This document shows positions 1 to 8,247 of a stretch of DNA of 64,000 bases, in pieces. Within the stretch, counting starts at the first letter, position 1. Every line of letters begins with the position of its first letter. Below the pieces are notes generated by a model that had not been told where the DNA came from, made no database searches, and saw only the letters and a program-made list of their open reading frames with translations. This DNA comes from Limosilactobacillus reuteri (GTDB lineage: Bacteria > Bacillota > Bacilli > Lactobacillales > Lactobacillaceae): positions 503,501 through 567,500 of the forward strand of contig NZ_CP027805.1 in assembly GCF_003072625.1 (NCBI RefSeq), written 5' to 3'. The position numbers and the translations under genes are program-made.

Positions 1-1
1 A

Positions 2-703
2 ATGAGTCAAGGATATATTGGCTACCATTTGCAACAAAGTTTAGAAAATGAATTACACCGTCGTTGGATGAATAAGAGTGTGGCAACGATTGTAACGCAA
101 ATTGCAGTTGACCCTAATGATCCTGCTTTTGAAAATCCGTCAAAACCGGTTGGTGACTTCTACACTAAAGAACAAGCTGATGAAATTGCCAAAGAAAAGG
201 GCTACACTTTTAAAGAAGATGCGGGACGTGGATATCGTCAAGTTGTTCCTTCTCCACTACCGATGAAGATTATGGAACTTGATAGCATTAAAACATTGAT
301 TGACGCTGACAAGCTTGTTATTGCCGGTGGTGGTGGTGGTGTACCTGTAATCATCACTGATAAGGGACTTGAAGGAGTTCCAGCGGTTATTGATAAGGAC
401 CGTTCAAGTGCCTTGCTGGCTGACAAGATCGATGCAGATAAGTTGATTATTTTAACTGCCGTTGATCATGTTTATGTTAACTATGGAAAGCCAGATGAAA
501 AAGCTCTTAAGACGTTAAACGTTGCAGAAGCTCAGAAATACATGGAAGAAGGACAATTTGCTGCTGGTAGTATGTTGCCGAAGATTGAGGCATGTCTTTC
601 ATTTGTTGAAGGTCATCCAGAACGAGAAGCATTAATTACTTCATTAGATGGTCTTGATGATGCTCTTGCCGGTAAAGTCGGGACAGTTATTCGTGATAAC
701 TAA
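2..703 (+). CDS. arcC: Carbamate kinase, 5' end cut by window edge
   Basis: Last step of the arginine deiminase pathway: transfers phosphate from carbamoyl phosphate to ADP, giving ATP, ammonia and CO2 in the cytoplasm. The 233 visible residues match the C-terminal three quarters of the roughly 310-residue family, so about 80 N-terminal residues lie outside the window and the ATG at position 2 is internal. The glycine-rich segment AGGGGGVPV near residue 108 and the [15 protein letters not shown] segment are typical of the family. A strong terminator follows the stop. arcA and two ArcD-type antiporters lie about 20 kb downstream, so the arginine deiminase genes are split here. Confidence 0.95.
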   Translation: MSQGYIGYHLQQSLENELHRRWMNKSVATIVTQIAVDPNDPAFENPSKPVGDFYTKEQADEIAKEKGYTFKEDAGRGYRQVVPSPLPMKIMELDSIKTLIDADKLVIAGGGGGVPVIITDKGLEGVPAVIDKDRSSALLADKIDADKLIILTAVDHVYVNYGKPDEKALKTLNVAEAQKYMEEGQFAAGSMLPKIEACLSFVEGHPEREALITSLDGLDDALAGKVGTVIRDN

Positions 704-704
704 A

Positions 705-749
705 AAGAAGATGGTTAGGAAAATAAAATCCTGACCACCTTCTTTTTTT
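705..749. terminator. Rho-independent terminator after arcC, probably bidirectional
   Basis: A 16-bp stem (705-720 with 729-744, two G-T pairs) closes an A-rich 8-base loop and is followed by a T run. It sits between the convergent ends of arcC and the EamA-family transporter gene and could serve both. Confidence 0.9.
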
Positions 750-758
750 AGTTACTCT

Positions 759-1661
759 TTAAATTTTTTGCGGAATACGAATATTAATCGCAAGTACTGC
801 AACGATAACTAAAATCGACCCAAGAATATCTGCACCCGTCATTTGTAAATGAAAAATCAGGACTGAACCGATTGTTGCTGATAAAGGTTCGAATGCATCC
901 ATTAAACTAAATGTAGTTGCATCGATATATTTTAATGAGTTATTAGCTAGCTGAAAGGGAATTAAGGTCCCAATTACTAGAATACCTAACACATATAACC
1001 AAACTGAGGGAATGTTGGGGATATGAGGCTGACTAGGGTGAATAAGCACTAAGGTTAATCCAGCAAATAGTAGCCCCCATCCCGTAATAATTAATGAGGG
1101 AACCCGACCTTCGCGAAGCATGTTTTGTGGAATTAAGGTATTCGTTGCAACACCAATTGCAGAAATTAATCCCCATATTAGAACACTAAGCGTCATTGCT
1201 AAATGGTTAAATTGACCATGAGTTGCGATAATAAAAACACCCAAAAAGGCGATAATTGCACTAATAATTTCAATTCGTCGTGGTGGCAGGTGTCGAAACA
1301 TAGCTTGATAAGCAATGATAAAAAAGGGCCCGATGAATTGGAGAATGGTTGCGATCGAAGCATTCCCATATTGGACAGCCATAAAGTAAGCGTACTGAAC
1401 CGGAACTAACCCAAAAACACCATATGCAAAGATAATCCATGCAGAATGAAGATCTTTAAAAATTTGAAAGGGATTCTCCCCACGAATTAGACTTAATAAG
1501 ACTAAAATAATTCCAGCTGAAACCATTCGAACCTGCGTTAACCACATTGATGTAATCGAACTACTAACATTAAAAAGGACCTTCGCAAAAAGCCCTGAAA
1601 TACCCCAAAAGGTACAGGCAGTAATAATCATTGCTGTACCTAAAACTTTTTTATTTGACAT
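759..1661 (-). CDS. EamA/DMT-family transporter
   Basis: A 300-residue integral membrane protein with about ten hydrophobic segments in two similar halves, the usual architecture and length of EamA (drug/metabolite transporter) permeases of the plasma membrane. The N-terminal ACTFWGISGLFAK stretch and the ATILQFIGPFFI stretch in the first half are characteristic. Substrate cannot be told from sequence; relatives export amino acids, metabolites or drugs. It stands alone on the minus strand, converging on arcC. The ATG at 1661 is preceded by GGAAAGAG, a workable ribosome binding site. Confidence 0.85.
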   Translation of the reverse strand: MSNKKVLGTAMIITACTFWGISGLFAKVLFNVSSSITSMWLTQVRMVSAGIILVLLSLIRGENPFQIFKDLHSAWIIFAYGVFGLVPVQYAYFMAVQYGNASIATILQFIGPFFIIAYQAMFRHLPPRRIEIISAIIAFLGVFIIATHGQFNHLAMTLSVLIWGLISAIGVATNTLIPQNMLREGRVPSLIITGWGLLFAGLTLVLIHPSQPHIPNIPSVWLYVLGILVIGTLIPFQLANNSLKYIDATTFSLMDAFEPLSATIGSVLIFHLQMTGADILGSILVIVAVLAINIRIPQKI

Positions 1662-1744
1662 AAAAATACTCTTTCCAATTAGATTTGCTATTTTATTTTA
1701 CCATACCAATTCTATGAAAAGTGAGCTCGACCTTTTAATTATGA

Positions 1745-2449
1745 CTACCTGTTGGAATTATCTTCAGCAATGATTGGTTGTGGAGTTCGTGAATATAAAG
1801 CCTTTACAGCCTGTATATCCCGTGATTGAATGGGATAATATGATCCAGCTGGCTGCATCACAGAAATCTTGTTCGTGTGCTGTAGACCAATTGCATGTCC
1901 TAATTCGTGTTCAGCAGTATTTACGATTCGTTCTTGTGAGTATCCAAAGGCAGGATTCAATAGGTAGTAAGAATTTAGTTCTACTGTTGCGTGCAGATAA
2001 TATCCGGTTGCGGAATTCATGCTTGTATTGGTAAGCCCCGCTGCCCCGTTATTTGGATCATTAACAGCGGAAACACTAATATTTGCATTCTTATCATTAA
2101 CGATTTTAAATGTGAATGCTTTCGTGTTATTCCATTGGGCAATTGCGGTTTCTGTTGCATTCTTTAATACTGGATTACTGATATTAATATAGATCGTTGC
2201 AGTGTTTTGTTCCCAGCGTGCATCAGCAGGTGTATCTTGAGTCCCGGTTTGCTGGTCAGCGTTTTGTTTAGTTGGGGTTGCAACTTCTTTACCAGTTATT
2301 CGGTGTAACCACGATTGAGTAAGCACTTGTGCATTATGAATGCCGATATTAAATTGTTCTTGAAAGGTAGAATTATTTTGATAAAACCAAATGATTCCGC
2401 CAAAGAGTAATAAATAAAATAAGGTTAATAAGAAATTGGACTTCTTAAT
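1745..2449 (-). CDS. Membrane-anchored matrixin-type zinc metalloprotease, apparent ATT start
   Basis: Probable extracellular zinc protease. The C-terminal domain carries HELGHAIGLQH (about residues 181-191 of the long form), the HExxHxxGxxH zinc motif of matrixins, followed by SVMQP, a Met-turn. The first conventional start, GTG at 2326, gives 193 residues and no export signal. The frame stays open upstream to 2450 and encodes two lysines plus a hydrophobic stretch FLLTLFYLLLFGGIIWFY, a classic signal anchor. No ATG, GTG or TTG exists in that extension; an ATT at 2449 lies about 8 bases after a strong GGGGGTG ribosome binding site. I therefore take ATT as the start (234 residues). Alternatively the start codon was lost by mutation. 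Substrate unknown. Confidence 0.7.
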   Translation of the reverse strand: MKKSNFLLTLFYLLLFGGIIWFYQNNSTFQEQFNIGIHNAQVLTQSWLHRITGKEVATPTKQNADQQTGTQDTPADARWEQNTATIYINISNPVLKNATETAIAQWNNTKAFTFKIVNDKNANISVSAVNDPNNGAAGLTNTSMNSATGYYLHATVELNSYYLLNPAFGYSQERIVNTAEHELGHAIGLQHTNKISVMQPAGSYYPIQSRDIQAVKALYSRTPQPIIAEDNSNR

Positions 2450-2570
2450 CGGTCACACCCCCTAGTATTCAAATTCTAATTAAAAAAGAGGAAAACGTCC
2501 ATTATTTAATATTTTTTCTTTATTGTTGACGATTGTAAACTTTAATAGTATGCTGTACCTATAATATGAT

Positions 2571-2580
2571 TACAGTTGTA
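2571..2580 (+). promoter_or_regulatory. CopY-type operator (cop box)
   Basis: TACAGTTGTA matches the cop-box core TACAnnTGTA exactly and lies 21 bases before the start of the copper operon. A weaker half-matching site, GACGATTGTA, is at 2528-2537 beside a TTGAC -35-like element. CopY-family repressors release such sites when copper rises. No copY gene is in the window, so the regulator must be encoded elsewhere. Confidence 0.75.
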
Positions 2581-2601
2581 AACTAAAAGAAGGTGGAAAT
2601 A

Positions 2602-2970
2602 TTGAGAATTGCCGCTATAGTTATTGCACTGATTTTAATTGCATTTATTGTTTGGTGGTTCTTTGGAAAACATACAGAGTCGGCGGGAAAATCAACTATT
2701 GTTAATGATGAACAAACTGCAACAATTGTCGTTAATGGTGGTTATTCTCCATCAACCGTTATCTTGAAAAAGGGAATTCCGGCTCAAGTTAACTTTGATA
2801 TGCATGACTCGACGGCTTGTTTATCACATGTGGTGTTTGAGCAGCTAGGAGTTAATAAGGATTTAACAAAGCAAAAGATTACAACGATTAATATTCCAAC
2901 AGATAAAGCACAGACTTTTAATTTTGCTTGTGGGATGGATATGTTTCATGGAAAGGTGATTGTTAAATAA
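2602..2970 (+). CDS. Membrane-anchored cupredoxin-domain protein
   Basis: Small copper-binding protein held at the outer face of the membrane. Residues 3-20 form one hydrophobic helix; the rest is a cupredoxin-like beta domain with ligand-type residues: a Cys in STACLSHVVF and a C-terminal [10 protein letters not shown] cluster (Cys, Met, Met, His). The TTG at 2602 is preferred because it lies 5 bases after GAAGGTGG; the in-frame GTG at 2593 is inside that binding site. It is the first gene of an operon with a soluble paralogue and a copper ATPase, overlapping the next gene by one base. It probably hands copper to, or accepts it from, the ATPase; that role is inferred from context. Confidence 0.8.
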   Translation: MRIAAIVIALILIAFIVWWFFGKHTESAGKSTIVNDEQTATIVVNGGYSPSTVILKKGIPAQVNFDMHDSTACLSHVVFEQLGVNKDLTKQKITTINIPTDKAQTFNFACGMDMFHGKVIVK

Positions 2971-3257
2971 TGAGTATTTTTTCAAAAAATCAAACTAAAA
3001 AAGTTGTTGTTAATGCAGAAAATCATGGCTACAAACCAGAAACGGTTACTTTCAAACAAGGAAAGCCAGCGCAATTAAAATTTATCCCTTCTGATAACAT
3101 GGGATGTATGAATGAAGTCGTCTTTAAGGAACTTGGTATTGATGAGAAGTTAGACGGAAAAAAGGAAGTTACTGTTGATATTCCAACTGATAAGCCGGGA
3201 ACTTATAACTACGCTTGTGGAATGGATATGTTTCATGGAAAGGTTGTTGTAAAGTAA
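2970..3257 (+). CDS. Soluble cupredoxin-domain protein
   Basis: A 95-residue paralogue of the preceding gene product without its membrane helix, so probably cytoplasmic. It keeps the Cys/Met segment [11 protein letters not shown] and the same C-terminal [11 protein letters not shown] cluster, both likely copper ligands. Its ATG overlaps the upstream stop (TAATG), and its own stop overlaps the next start the same way, so the three genes are translationally coupled. It may act as the copper chaperone for the ATPase in place of a CopZ-type heavy-metal-associated protein, none of which is present here. Function inferred from context and residues. Confidence 0.8.
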   Translation: MSIFSKNQTKKVVVNAENHGYKPETVTFKQGKPAQLKFIPSDNMGCMNEVVFKELGIDEKLDGKKEVTVDIPTDKPGTYNYACGMDMFHGKVVVK

Positions 3258-5194
3258 TGAAGCTTACAAACATTCAGCGATTTTGGATTTCATTTGTATT
3301 ATCAATTCCAATGTTAATACAAATGCTTGCGATGCCTTTTCACTGGATGATGCCTGTCTATAATTGGATAGCACTAATTACTACTACTATTATTATGGCA
3401 ATTTCAGCATTTCCATATTGGAAAAGTGCGATCGCTGCATTTAAGAAACATAGTGCAAATATGAATACCCTCGTCGCTACAGGAACGGCTGTCGCTTATT
3501 TTTATAGTATTTTTGCAATGATAACTGATAGGGCAGTTTATTTTGAAAGTGCTGCTTTTGTTACTGTCTTTGTTTTACTGGGGGATGCGATGGAAGAGAA
3601 AATGCATAACAATGCTTCCAATGCTCTTGGTAAGTTGATGGGACTTCAAGCAAAAGATGCTGAAGTCTTAAAAGATGGCAAATTTGTCAAAGTACCACTC
3701 GATCAAGTCCAAGTTGGCGACCTTGTTCGGGTCAAGCCGGGTGAAAAAGTACCCGTAGATGGAACAATTCTGGAGGGGGTAACTTCTCTGGATGAGTCGA
3801 TGGTTACTGGTGAAAGTATGCCGGTAATGAAAAAAGTTGGCGATACTGTTGTTGGTTCAACAATTAATAATAATGGGACGATTACTTTTAAAGCCACAAA
3901 GGTTGGAGCGGATACAATGCTTGCCCAAATTGTTGACCTAGTAAAAAAAGCGCAAACCAGTCATGCTCCTATCCAGAACTTAACAGATAAGATTTCAAAT
4001 GTGTTTGTCCCAGCAGTAATGATTATTGCTATTTTGACATTTATGATTTGGTATTCCTTTGTTGGCGCAACATTTGTTCAAGCATTATTATTTGCTGTTT
4101 CAGTAATTGTCATTGCCTGTCCGTGCGCATTAGGTTTAGCAACTCCAACAGCATTAATGGTTGGTACTGCAAGAAGTGCTAAGATGGGTGTCCTTATTAA
4201 GAATGGTGAAGTCCTCCAAGAAGTAAGTAATATTGATACTGTTGTGTTTGATAAAACAGGGACAATTACGGTCGGCAAACCAGTTGTAACTGATATTGTT
4301 GGCGATGCTAAAAAAGTATTAACAATAGCTGCTAGTCTTGAAGAATCGTCTGAGCACCCGTTGGCATCTGCAATTCTTCAAAAGGCAAAAAATAAAGAGA
4401 TCTTACCAGTAAAGGTAGATAAATTTGAAGCAATTGAAGGTAAGGGTGTGCGTGCAGATTATAATGGGCAAGTAGCATTTGTTGGTAGCAATCGGCTTTT
4501 GGTTGATGTAAATATTTCCCGGGAAATGGCATCACGTGCAGAAAAATTACAGAACGAAGCTAAAACAGTTGTTTATGTTGGTCTTGATGGGGAAATAATC
4601 GGCTTACTTGCCATTCAAGATGTTCCGAAGTCGAGTTCAAAAGATGCAATTGCGGAGCTAAAAGCACGTGGATTAATGACTGTGATGTTAACTGGTGATA
4701 ATAAGCGAGTAGCTCAAGCAACCGCTGGTGAAGTTGGTATCGATAAGGTGATCGCTGAAGTAATGCCGAATGACAAAGCTCAACAAATTAAGGAACTTCA
4801 GAACAAGGGTAAAAAAGTTGCTTTTGTTGGTGATGGAATTAATGATGCCCCTGCTTTATCGACAGCTGATGTTGGAATTGCGATGGGATCTGGAACTGAT
4901 ATCGCAATTGACTCTGGTGGAATTGTTCTCGTTCAAAACGATTTGCGAGGAGTTGTCCGGGCACTTGATATTTCTAAGAAGACCTTTAACCGGATTAAAT
5001 TAAATCTCTTCTGGGCGCTCATTTACAATGTCATTGGTATTCCAATCGCTGCAGGGCTATTTGCATTTGTGGGCTTTACGCTTAGTCCGGAGCTTGCCGG
5101 CCTAGCAATGGCCTTTAGTTCTGTTTCTGTTGTTAGTTCTTCTCTGCTGTTAAATAAAACTAAGATTGCGGGAGACCATGTTGTTCAAGCTTAA
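3257..5194 (+). CDS. copA: Copper-translocating P1B-type ATPase
   Basis: ATP-driven export of copper across the plasma membrane. From the ATG at 3257 the protein has 645 residues with all P-type signatures: TGES (184-187, actuator), CPC (288-290, metal pathway in the membrane), DKTGT (332-336, phosphorylated Asp), EHPLA (366-370, P1B nucleotide site), TGDN (479-482) and GDGIND (525-530). Length is short for CopA because no N-terminal heavy-metal-associated CxxC domain precedes the first helix; the upstream cupredoxins may substitute. An upstream in-frame start at 3215 lies inside the previous gene and is rejected in favour of the TAATG-coupled ATG. It could equally be called CopB. Confidence 0.92.
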   Translation: MKLTNIQRFWISFVLSIPMLIQMLAMPFHWMMPVYNWIALITTTIIMAISAFPYWKSAIAAFKKHSANMNTLVATGTAVAYFYSIFAMITDRAVYFESAAFVTVFVLLGDAMEEKMHNNASNALGKLMGLQAKDAEVLKDGKFVKVPLDQVQVGDLVRVKPGEKVPVDGTILEGVTSLDESMVTGESMPVMKKVGDTVVGSTINNNGTITFKATKVGADTMLAQIVDLVKKAQTSHAPIQNLTDKISNVFVPAVMIIAILTFMIWYSFVGATFVQALLFAVSVIVIACPCALGLATPTALMVGTARSAKMGVLIKNGEVLQEVSNIDTVVFDKTGTITVGKPVVTDIVGDAKKVLTIAASLEESSEHPLASAILQKAKNKEILPVKVDKFEAIEGKGVRADYNGQVAFVGSNRLLVDVNISREMASRAEKLQNEAKTVVYVGLDGEIIGLLAIQDVPKSSSKDAIAELKARGLMTVMLTGDNKRVAQATAGEVGIDKVIAEVMPNDKAQQIKELQNKGKKVAFVGDGINDAPALSTADVGIAMGSGTDIAIDSGGIVLVQNDLRGVVRALDISKKTFNRIKLNLFWALIYNVIGIPIAAGLFAFVGFTLSPELAGLAMAFSSVSVVSSSLLLNKTKIAGDHVVQA

Positions 5195-5205
5195 ACTAAG
5201 ATTAT

Positions 5206-5240
5206 AAGGAGTTAAGAAATATAATTCTTAGCTTCTTCTT
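5206..5240 (+). terminator. Possible terminator after copper operon
   Basis: A 13-bp stem with two G-T pairs (5206-5218 with 5225-5237) and a T-rich but interrupted tail lies 12 bases after the ATPase stop. Confidence 0.5.
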
Positions 5241-5313
5241 GTTATATTCTGCACAAAGTAAAAGGATTTTGCGGTAAAATATTAATAAAAATAATGATGG
5301 AGGGGTATTTAAA

Positions 5314-5790
5314 ATGGCAACTGCATTTTTAGTTCATACTCGATTAAGCTGGGGAAAAACGTGCGATTATTTAATTGCTAATGATGTTGAGCCGGGGTTA
5401 ATGCATCGTTATGAGACACGAGAAGATTGGCAAGAGGTGATTCTTGATGCATTGATCAATGTTCCCTTAGCACCATACTTGCCAAGTGGTCAGCCCATTC
5501 CGCCAATTGGAACGGCAAAAGTAATAGGGGTAGAAGCAGTTGATCCGGCACAGGTTAAAAAAACTGTGCAACGAACACGAAGCCAATTTATAATGGCAAC
5601 TATCTGGAAAAAGCAGTCAGCCTTAAAAAACTATAATTTCTTACATCATGATTATGACAAGTGGACGCAAAAACAAATTTGGGCCGATGTTGATTATTGG
5701 TGTGACTCTAAAAAGCATCCCGTTATCGATTTGATTACAAAATGGCGTTGTGCCCGTCAACACCAACGATTTCGTGCTGAAGAGAAATGA
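5314..5790 (+). CDS. Hypothetical protein, 158 residues
   Basis: I do not recognise a family. The ATG at 5314 follows a good site, GGAGGGG. The product is soluble, has no signal peptide or membrane helix, and is rich in Trp, His and basic residues in its C-terminal half (for example TKWRCARQHQRFRAEEK). The N-terminal half contains a proline-rich stretch, LPSGQPIPPIG. It is a single gene between the copper operon and a tRNA gene, with its own spacing and probably its own promoter. Codon use looks like the neighbours. The open frame, start and length make it a likely real gene; function unknown. Confidence 0.65.
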   Translation: MATAFLVHTRLSWGKTCDYLIANDVEPGLMHRYETREDWQEVILDALINVPLAPYLPSGQPIPPIGTAKVIGVEAVDPAQVKKTVQRTRSQFIMATIWKKQSALKNYNFLHHDYDKWTQKQIWADVDYWCDSKKHPVIDLITKWRCARQHQRFRAEEK

Positions 5791-5800
5791 TAAAAAAGAG

Positions 5801-5829
5801 TTGACTATTAAGCCACTTCCATGTATAGT
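5801..5829 (+). promoter_or_regulatory. Promoter of tRNA-Gln
   Basis: TTGACT (5801-5806) and TATAGT (5824-5829) with 17-base spacing, 25 bases before the mature tRNA. Confidence 0.8.
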
Positions 5830-5854
5830 ATATATCGTTGTAAGTTTATTTTAT

Positions 5855-5927
5855 TGGGCATTCGCCAAACTGGTAAGGCAGTGGACTCTGAATCCATAAT
5901 TTACTGGTTCGAGACCAGTATGCCCAA
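5855..5927 (+). tRNA. tRNA-Gln (anticodon CUG)
   Basis: A 73-base cloverleaf: acceptor arms TGGGCAT and ATGCCCA pair fully, the anticodon loop CTCTGAA gives anticodon CUG reading CAG, and the T arm contains GGTTCGAGACC. The 3' CCA is not encoded. It has its own promoter and terminator and is not in a tRNA cluster. A C34 glutamine tRNA is additional to the UUG species that can read both codons. Confidence 0.93.
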
Positions 5928-5933
5928 CTTCTA

Positions 5934-5970
5934 ACAAAAGGCCTGCTAGATTAGCTAGCAGGTCTTTTGT
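5934..5970 (+). terminator. Terminator of tRNA-Gln
   Basis: A 15-16-bp near-perfect stem (ACAAAAGGCCTGCTAG and its complement) around a 5-base loop, beginning 6 bases after the tRNA. Confidence 0.85.
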
Positions 5971-6018
5971 TGATAAAAAAGTTATTTGTTATAATTACAG
6001 TCAAGTGAGGAGACGAAT

Positions 6019-6348
6019 ATGGCTAGTAATTCTGATTCAATTTATTATGTTTTAACAAAACTAAAGCATCATCCAGAGTTAATCAAAAGCATTAGACCAC
6101 GTTATACTAATACGGTTCTGATTCTTTTTGATGACTCCTTAAAGATAGCCGATGCTTCATTTTATTTTCCTGTTGATCGTTTTATGGTCAATCGTTTGTC
6201 AAATGATTTTGTGGCAAAGAATGGCGACCTTCTTGATAGTTATTTTTCAATGACCAATGGAACGAAGAAAAATTACCATGATGTTTGGGCGACGACCTGT
6301 CATATTCCAGAAAAGAAAGTATATTTATTAGAATTATCATTTGAATAA
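6019..6348 (+). CDS. Hypothetical protein, 109 residues
   Basis: Unrecognised small soluble protein without signal peptide or membrane segment. The ATG at 6019 is preceded by GAGGAG at a normal distance, supporting translation. The middle part is a run of hydrophobic beta-like residues (NTVLILFDDSLKIADASFYF) and the C-terminus reads KKVYLLELSFE. It lies between the tRNA-Gln terminator and a weak hairpin, so it is probably monocistronic. No function can be assigned. Confidence 0.6.
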   Translation: MASNSDSIYYVLTKLKHHPELIKSIRPRYTNTVLILFDDSLKIADASFYFPVDRFMVNRLSNDFVAKNGDLLDSYFSMTNGTKKNYHDVWATTCHIPEKKVYLLELSFE

Positions 6349-6355
6349 CGCGATT

Positions 6356-6384
6356 TAAGCTGCGACAAAAGGTGTCACAGCTTA
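6356..6384 (+). terminator. Hairpin after hypothetical gene, weak terminator
   Basis: An 11-position stem with one mismatch (TAAGCTG...CAGCTTA at its base) lies 8 bases after the stop. There is no clean T run, so termination is uncertain. Confidence 0.4.
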
Positions 6385-6409
6385 TTTACTATAAAGGGAG
6401 AGTTTTGTA

Positions 6410-7965
6410 GTGCTGTTTCAACGATTGTTTTAATGGTAGCGGCAGTTTTAAGTAGTATTATTTCCAGCTTCTTTCCGCACTTCTCAATTAATTATATTAG
6501 TATTTTCGTCGGCCTAATTATTGGTTTAGTTCCTTTTTTGAATGGTCGGATTCTTCCCTTCCACATAGAAGTATTTATATATATAGTAGCTCCACTGATT
6601 TATTTTGAGGGGCAATCAACGAGAATTAATCTGATTGGAAAAAGATTGCGACAAATCCTTGAGACGGCTGTTCTTTTAGTAATTGTTGGAACAGTATTTG
6701 CAGGTTTTAGTGTATCGCTTTTGGAAATTCCGCTAGCGTTGGCATTTCTGATGGGCGCTTTGAGTACAACAACTGATGCTACTGCAACCGAATCTGTTTC
6801 GGAAGGGTTGATTGTCCCTGAAAGATAAGAAAATATTCTAAAAATGGAGTCGTTATTTAATGATGCTTCTGGTATTATCCTGGTTACTGCAATGGCACTG
6901 TGGGTGAAAAACGGGCAGTTCAACTATCAACAAACGTTCTTTGACTTCCTGCGATCAGTCGGGGGCGGGATATTTATTGGTATTTTAGCAGCCCTTGTGA
7001 TGATTAGTTTTCGTCAATTTTTAGGGCGAATTAACCATGATGCTTATAATGAACAAATATTATTATTTGTTAGTACGCCATTCTTTATTTACTTTGTAGC
7101 TGAAGAATTAAAAGTATCTGGGATTATCGCTGTGGTTTGTGCTGGTTTAATGCAGAATAACGAAAGCGTTCGAAGTCGTTTTATAACGCCTCGCCAATTT
7201 CATAATGGATTAGTACTTTTAAGGCTACTTCGAGAAGTCTTGAATAATACCGTCTTTGTTATTTTAGGAGTATTGGTTGTCAGGATCATTCGTGATGATT
7301 TAATCATTGGAAATACAAATTCGCAATGGATCGTGATTGGGACTTTACTTTATCTTGCTAATCTCCTTGTTCGTTATTTATATAGATTATTATCAAAAAT
7401 GGGTAATAAAGGAAGTATAATTTTTGCCCTTGGGGGAGTCCATGGCGCAGTAACACTCGCCTTAGTATATATGATTATTAACAATGTAAGCTCTGCACAG
7501 TTTGACATGATTGTGTTAGCAGAAATATTTGTTATTATTTTGAGTATGGTGGTACCTTCAATCGTATTTCGTTTTATTCTTGACCATGATATGTCGAGTA
7601 AAGAAGCTGGCAAACAAATTCAGCGTTTACGGCAAGAGATGGTTAAAGAAGGATTAGCGGCAGTTGAAAAAATATATCTTCCAGAAAAAATTAGAGAAAG
7701 TGTTGTTTATGATTTGCGGGATCAAAAGAGTGCCAATTCATTTGCAGATTTTTGGCATCAATGGGCTAAAGCAAGTCGCTATCCAGAATTCAATGAGCAG
7801 GAAAAGGAACTGGAGCAACGAGCCTTATTATGGGCATCCCAAGCTGAAAGACAGTACCTTGATATGGTATCTCAAAAGGAAAATCGTCGTGACTATCTTT
7901 TTGAGCTTTACAACGAAATTCTATTGGCAGAGTCAATTTTACTTGACACTGAAAATGAATATTAA
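6410..7965 (+). pseudogene. CPA1-family Na+/H+ antiporter, broken
   Basis: Remains of a membrane monovalent cation/proton antiporter of the NhaP/CPA1 type. The family signature ESLFNDASGI and the later FALGGVHGAVTLALVYMI are present, with a hydrophilic cytoplasmic tail after about 7570. Two lesions are visible. An in-frame TAA at 6826-6828 falls between IVPER and ENILKMESLFNDASG, which in intact relatives is one continuous segment. At the 5' end, the GTG placed correctly after AAGGGAGAG (6410) enters a frame that stops after seven codons at 6431-6433, while the antiporter frame starts at an overlapping ATG (6433) without its own binding site. Both fragments share a frame. Probably non-functional, unless the TAA is read through or is a sequence error. 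Confidence 0.8.
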
Positions 7966-7982
7966 ATTAATTTAATTTTAAG

Positions 7983-8011
7983 TTGACGAAGAATTGAAAT
8001 TAACGTATACT
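7983..8011 (+). promoter_or_regulatory. Promoter of tRNA-Glu
   Basis: TTGACG (7983-7988) and TATACT (8006-8011) with 17-base spacing, 16 bases before the tRNA. Confidence 0.82.
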
Positions 8012-8027
8012 TTTAATTGTACGTTAT

Positions 8028-8100
8028 TGCCCGCTGGTCAAATTGGTTAAGACGTCGCCCTCTCAAGGCGGAGTTACGGGTTCGATTCCCGTGCGGGTGA
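8028..8100 (+). tRNA. tRNA-Glu (anticodon CUC)
   Basis: A 73-base cloverleaf: acceptor TGCCCGC with GCGGGTG (G-T pairs at the end), D loop AAATTGGTTAAGA, anticodon stem TCGCC/GGCGG around loop CTCTCAA giving CUC, and T arm ACGGGTTCGATTCCCGT. The body resembles the usual lactobacillus tRNA-Glu with C in place of U at the wobble position. CCA is not encoded. Its promoter and terminator flank it closely. Confidence 0.9.
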
Positions 8101-8110
8101 ATATGATTGA

Positions 8111-8142
8111 GTCTGTTACTCATTTAGTAACAGACCTTTTTT
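8111..8142 (+). terminator. Terminator of tRNA-Glu
   Basis: A perfect 10-bp stem (GTCTGTTACT with AGTAACAGAC) around CATTT, followed by a run of seven T. Confidence 0.9.
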
Positions 8143-8247
8143 TATTTATATTACAAATTTAGTAAAAGCGTTAAGAAAAGGTTTAATTGATGCTATGATG
8201 GATTTGTGTAAATAGAAAAAGAATAGGATGGATTTGGTGAGTTAATT

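Noticed and set aside
238-426. Antisense frame inside arcC, and many similar overlapping frames across the window
   Set aside because: They lie opposite or within strongly supported genes, lack ribosome sites, and show low-complexity translations.
3215-3256. Upstream extension of the copper ATPase
   Set aside because: It lies wholly within the cupredoxin gene in another frame; the TAATG-coupled start at 3257 fits better.
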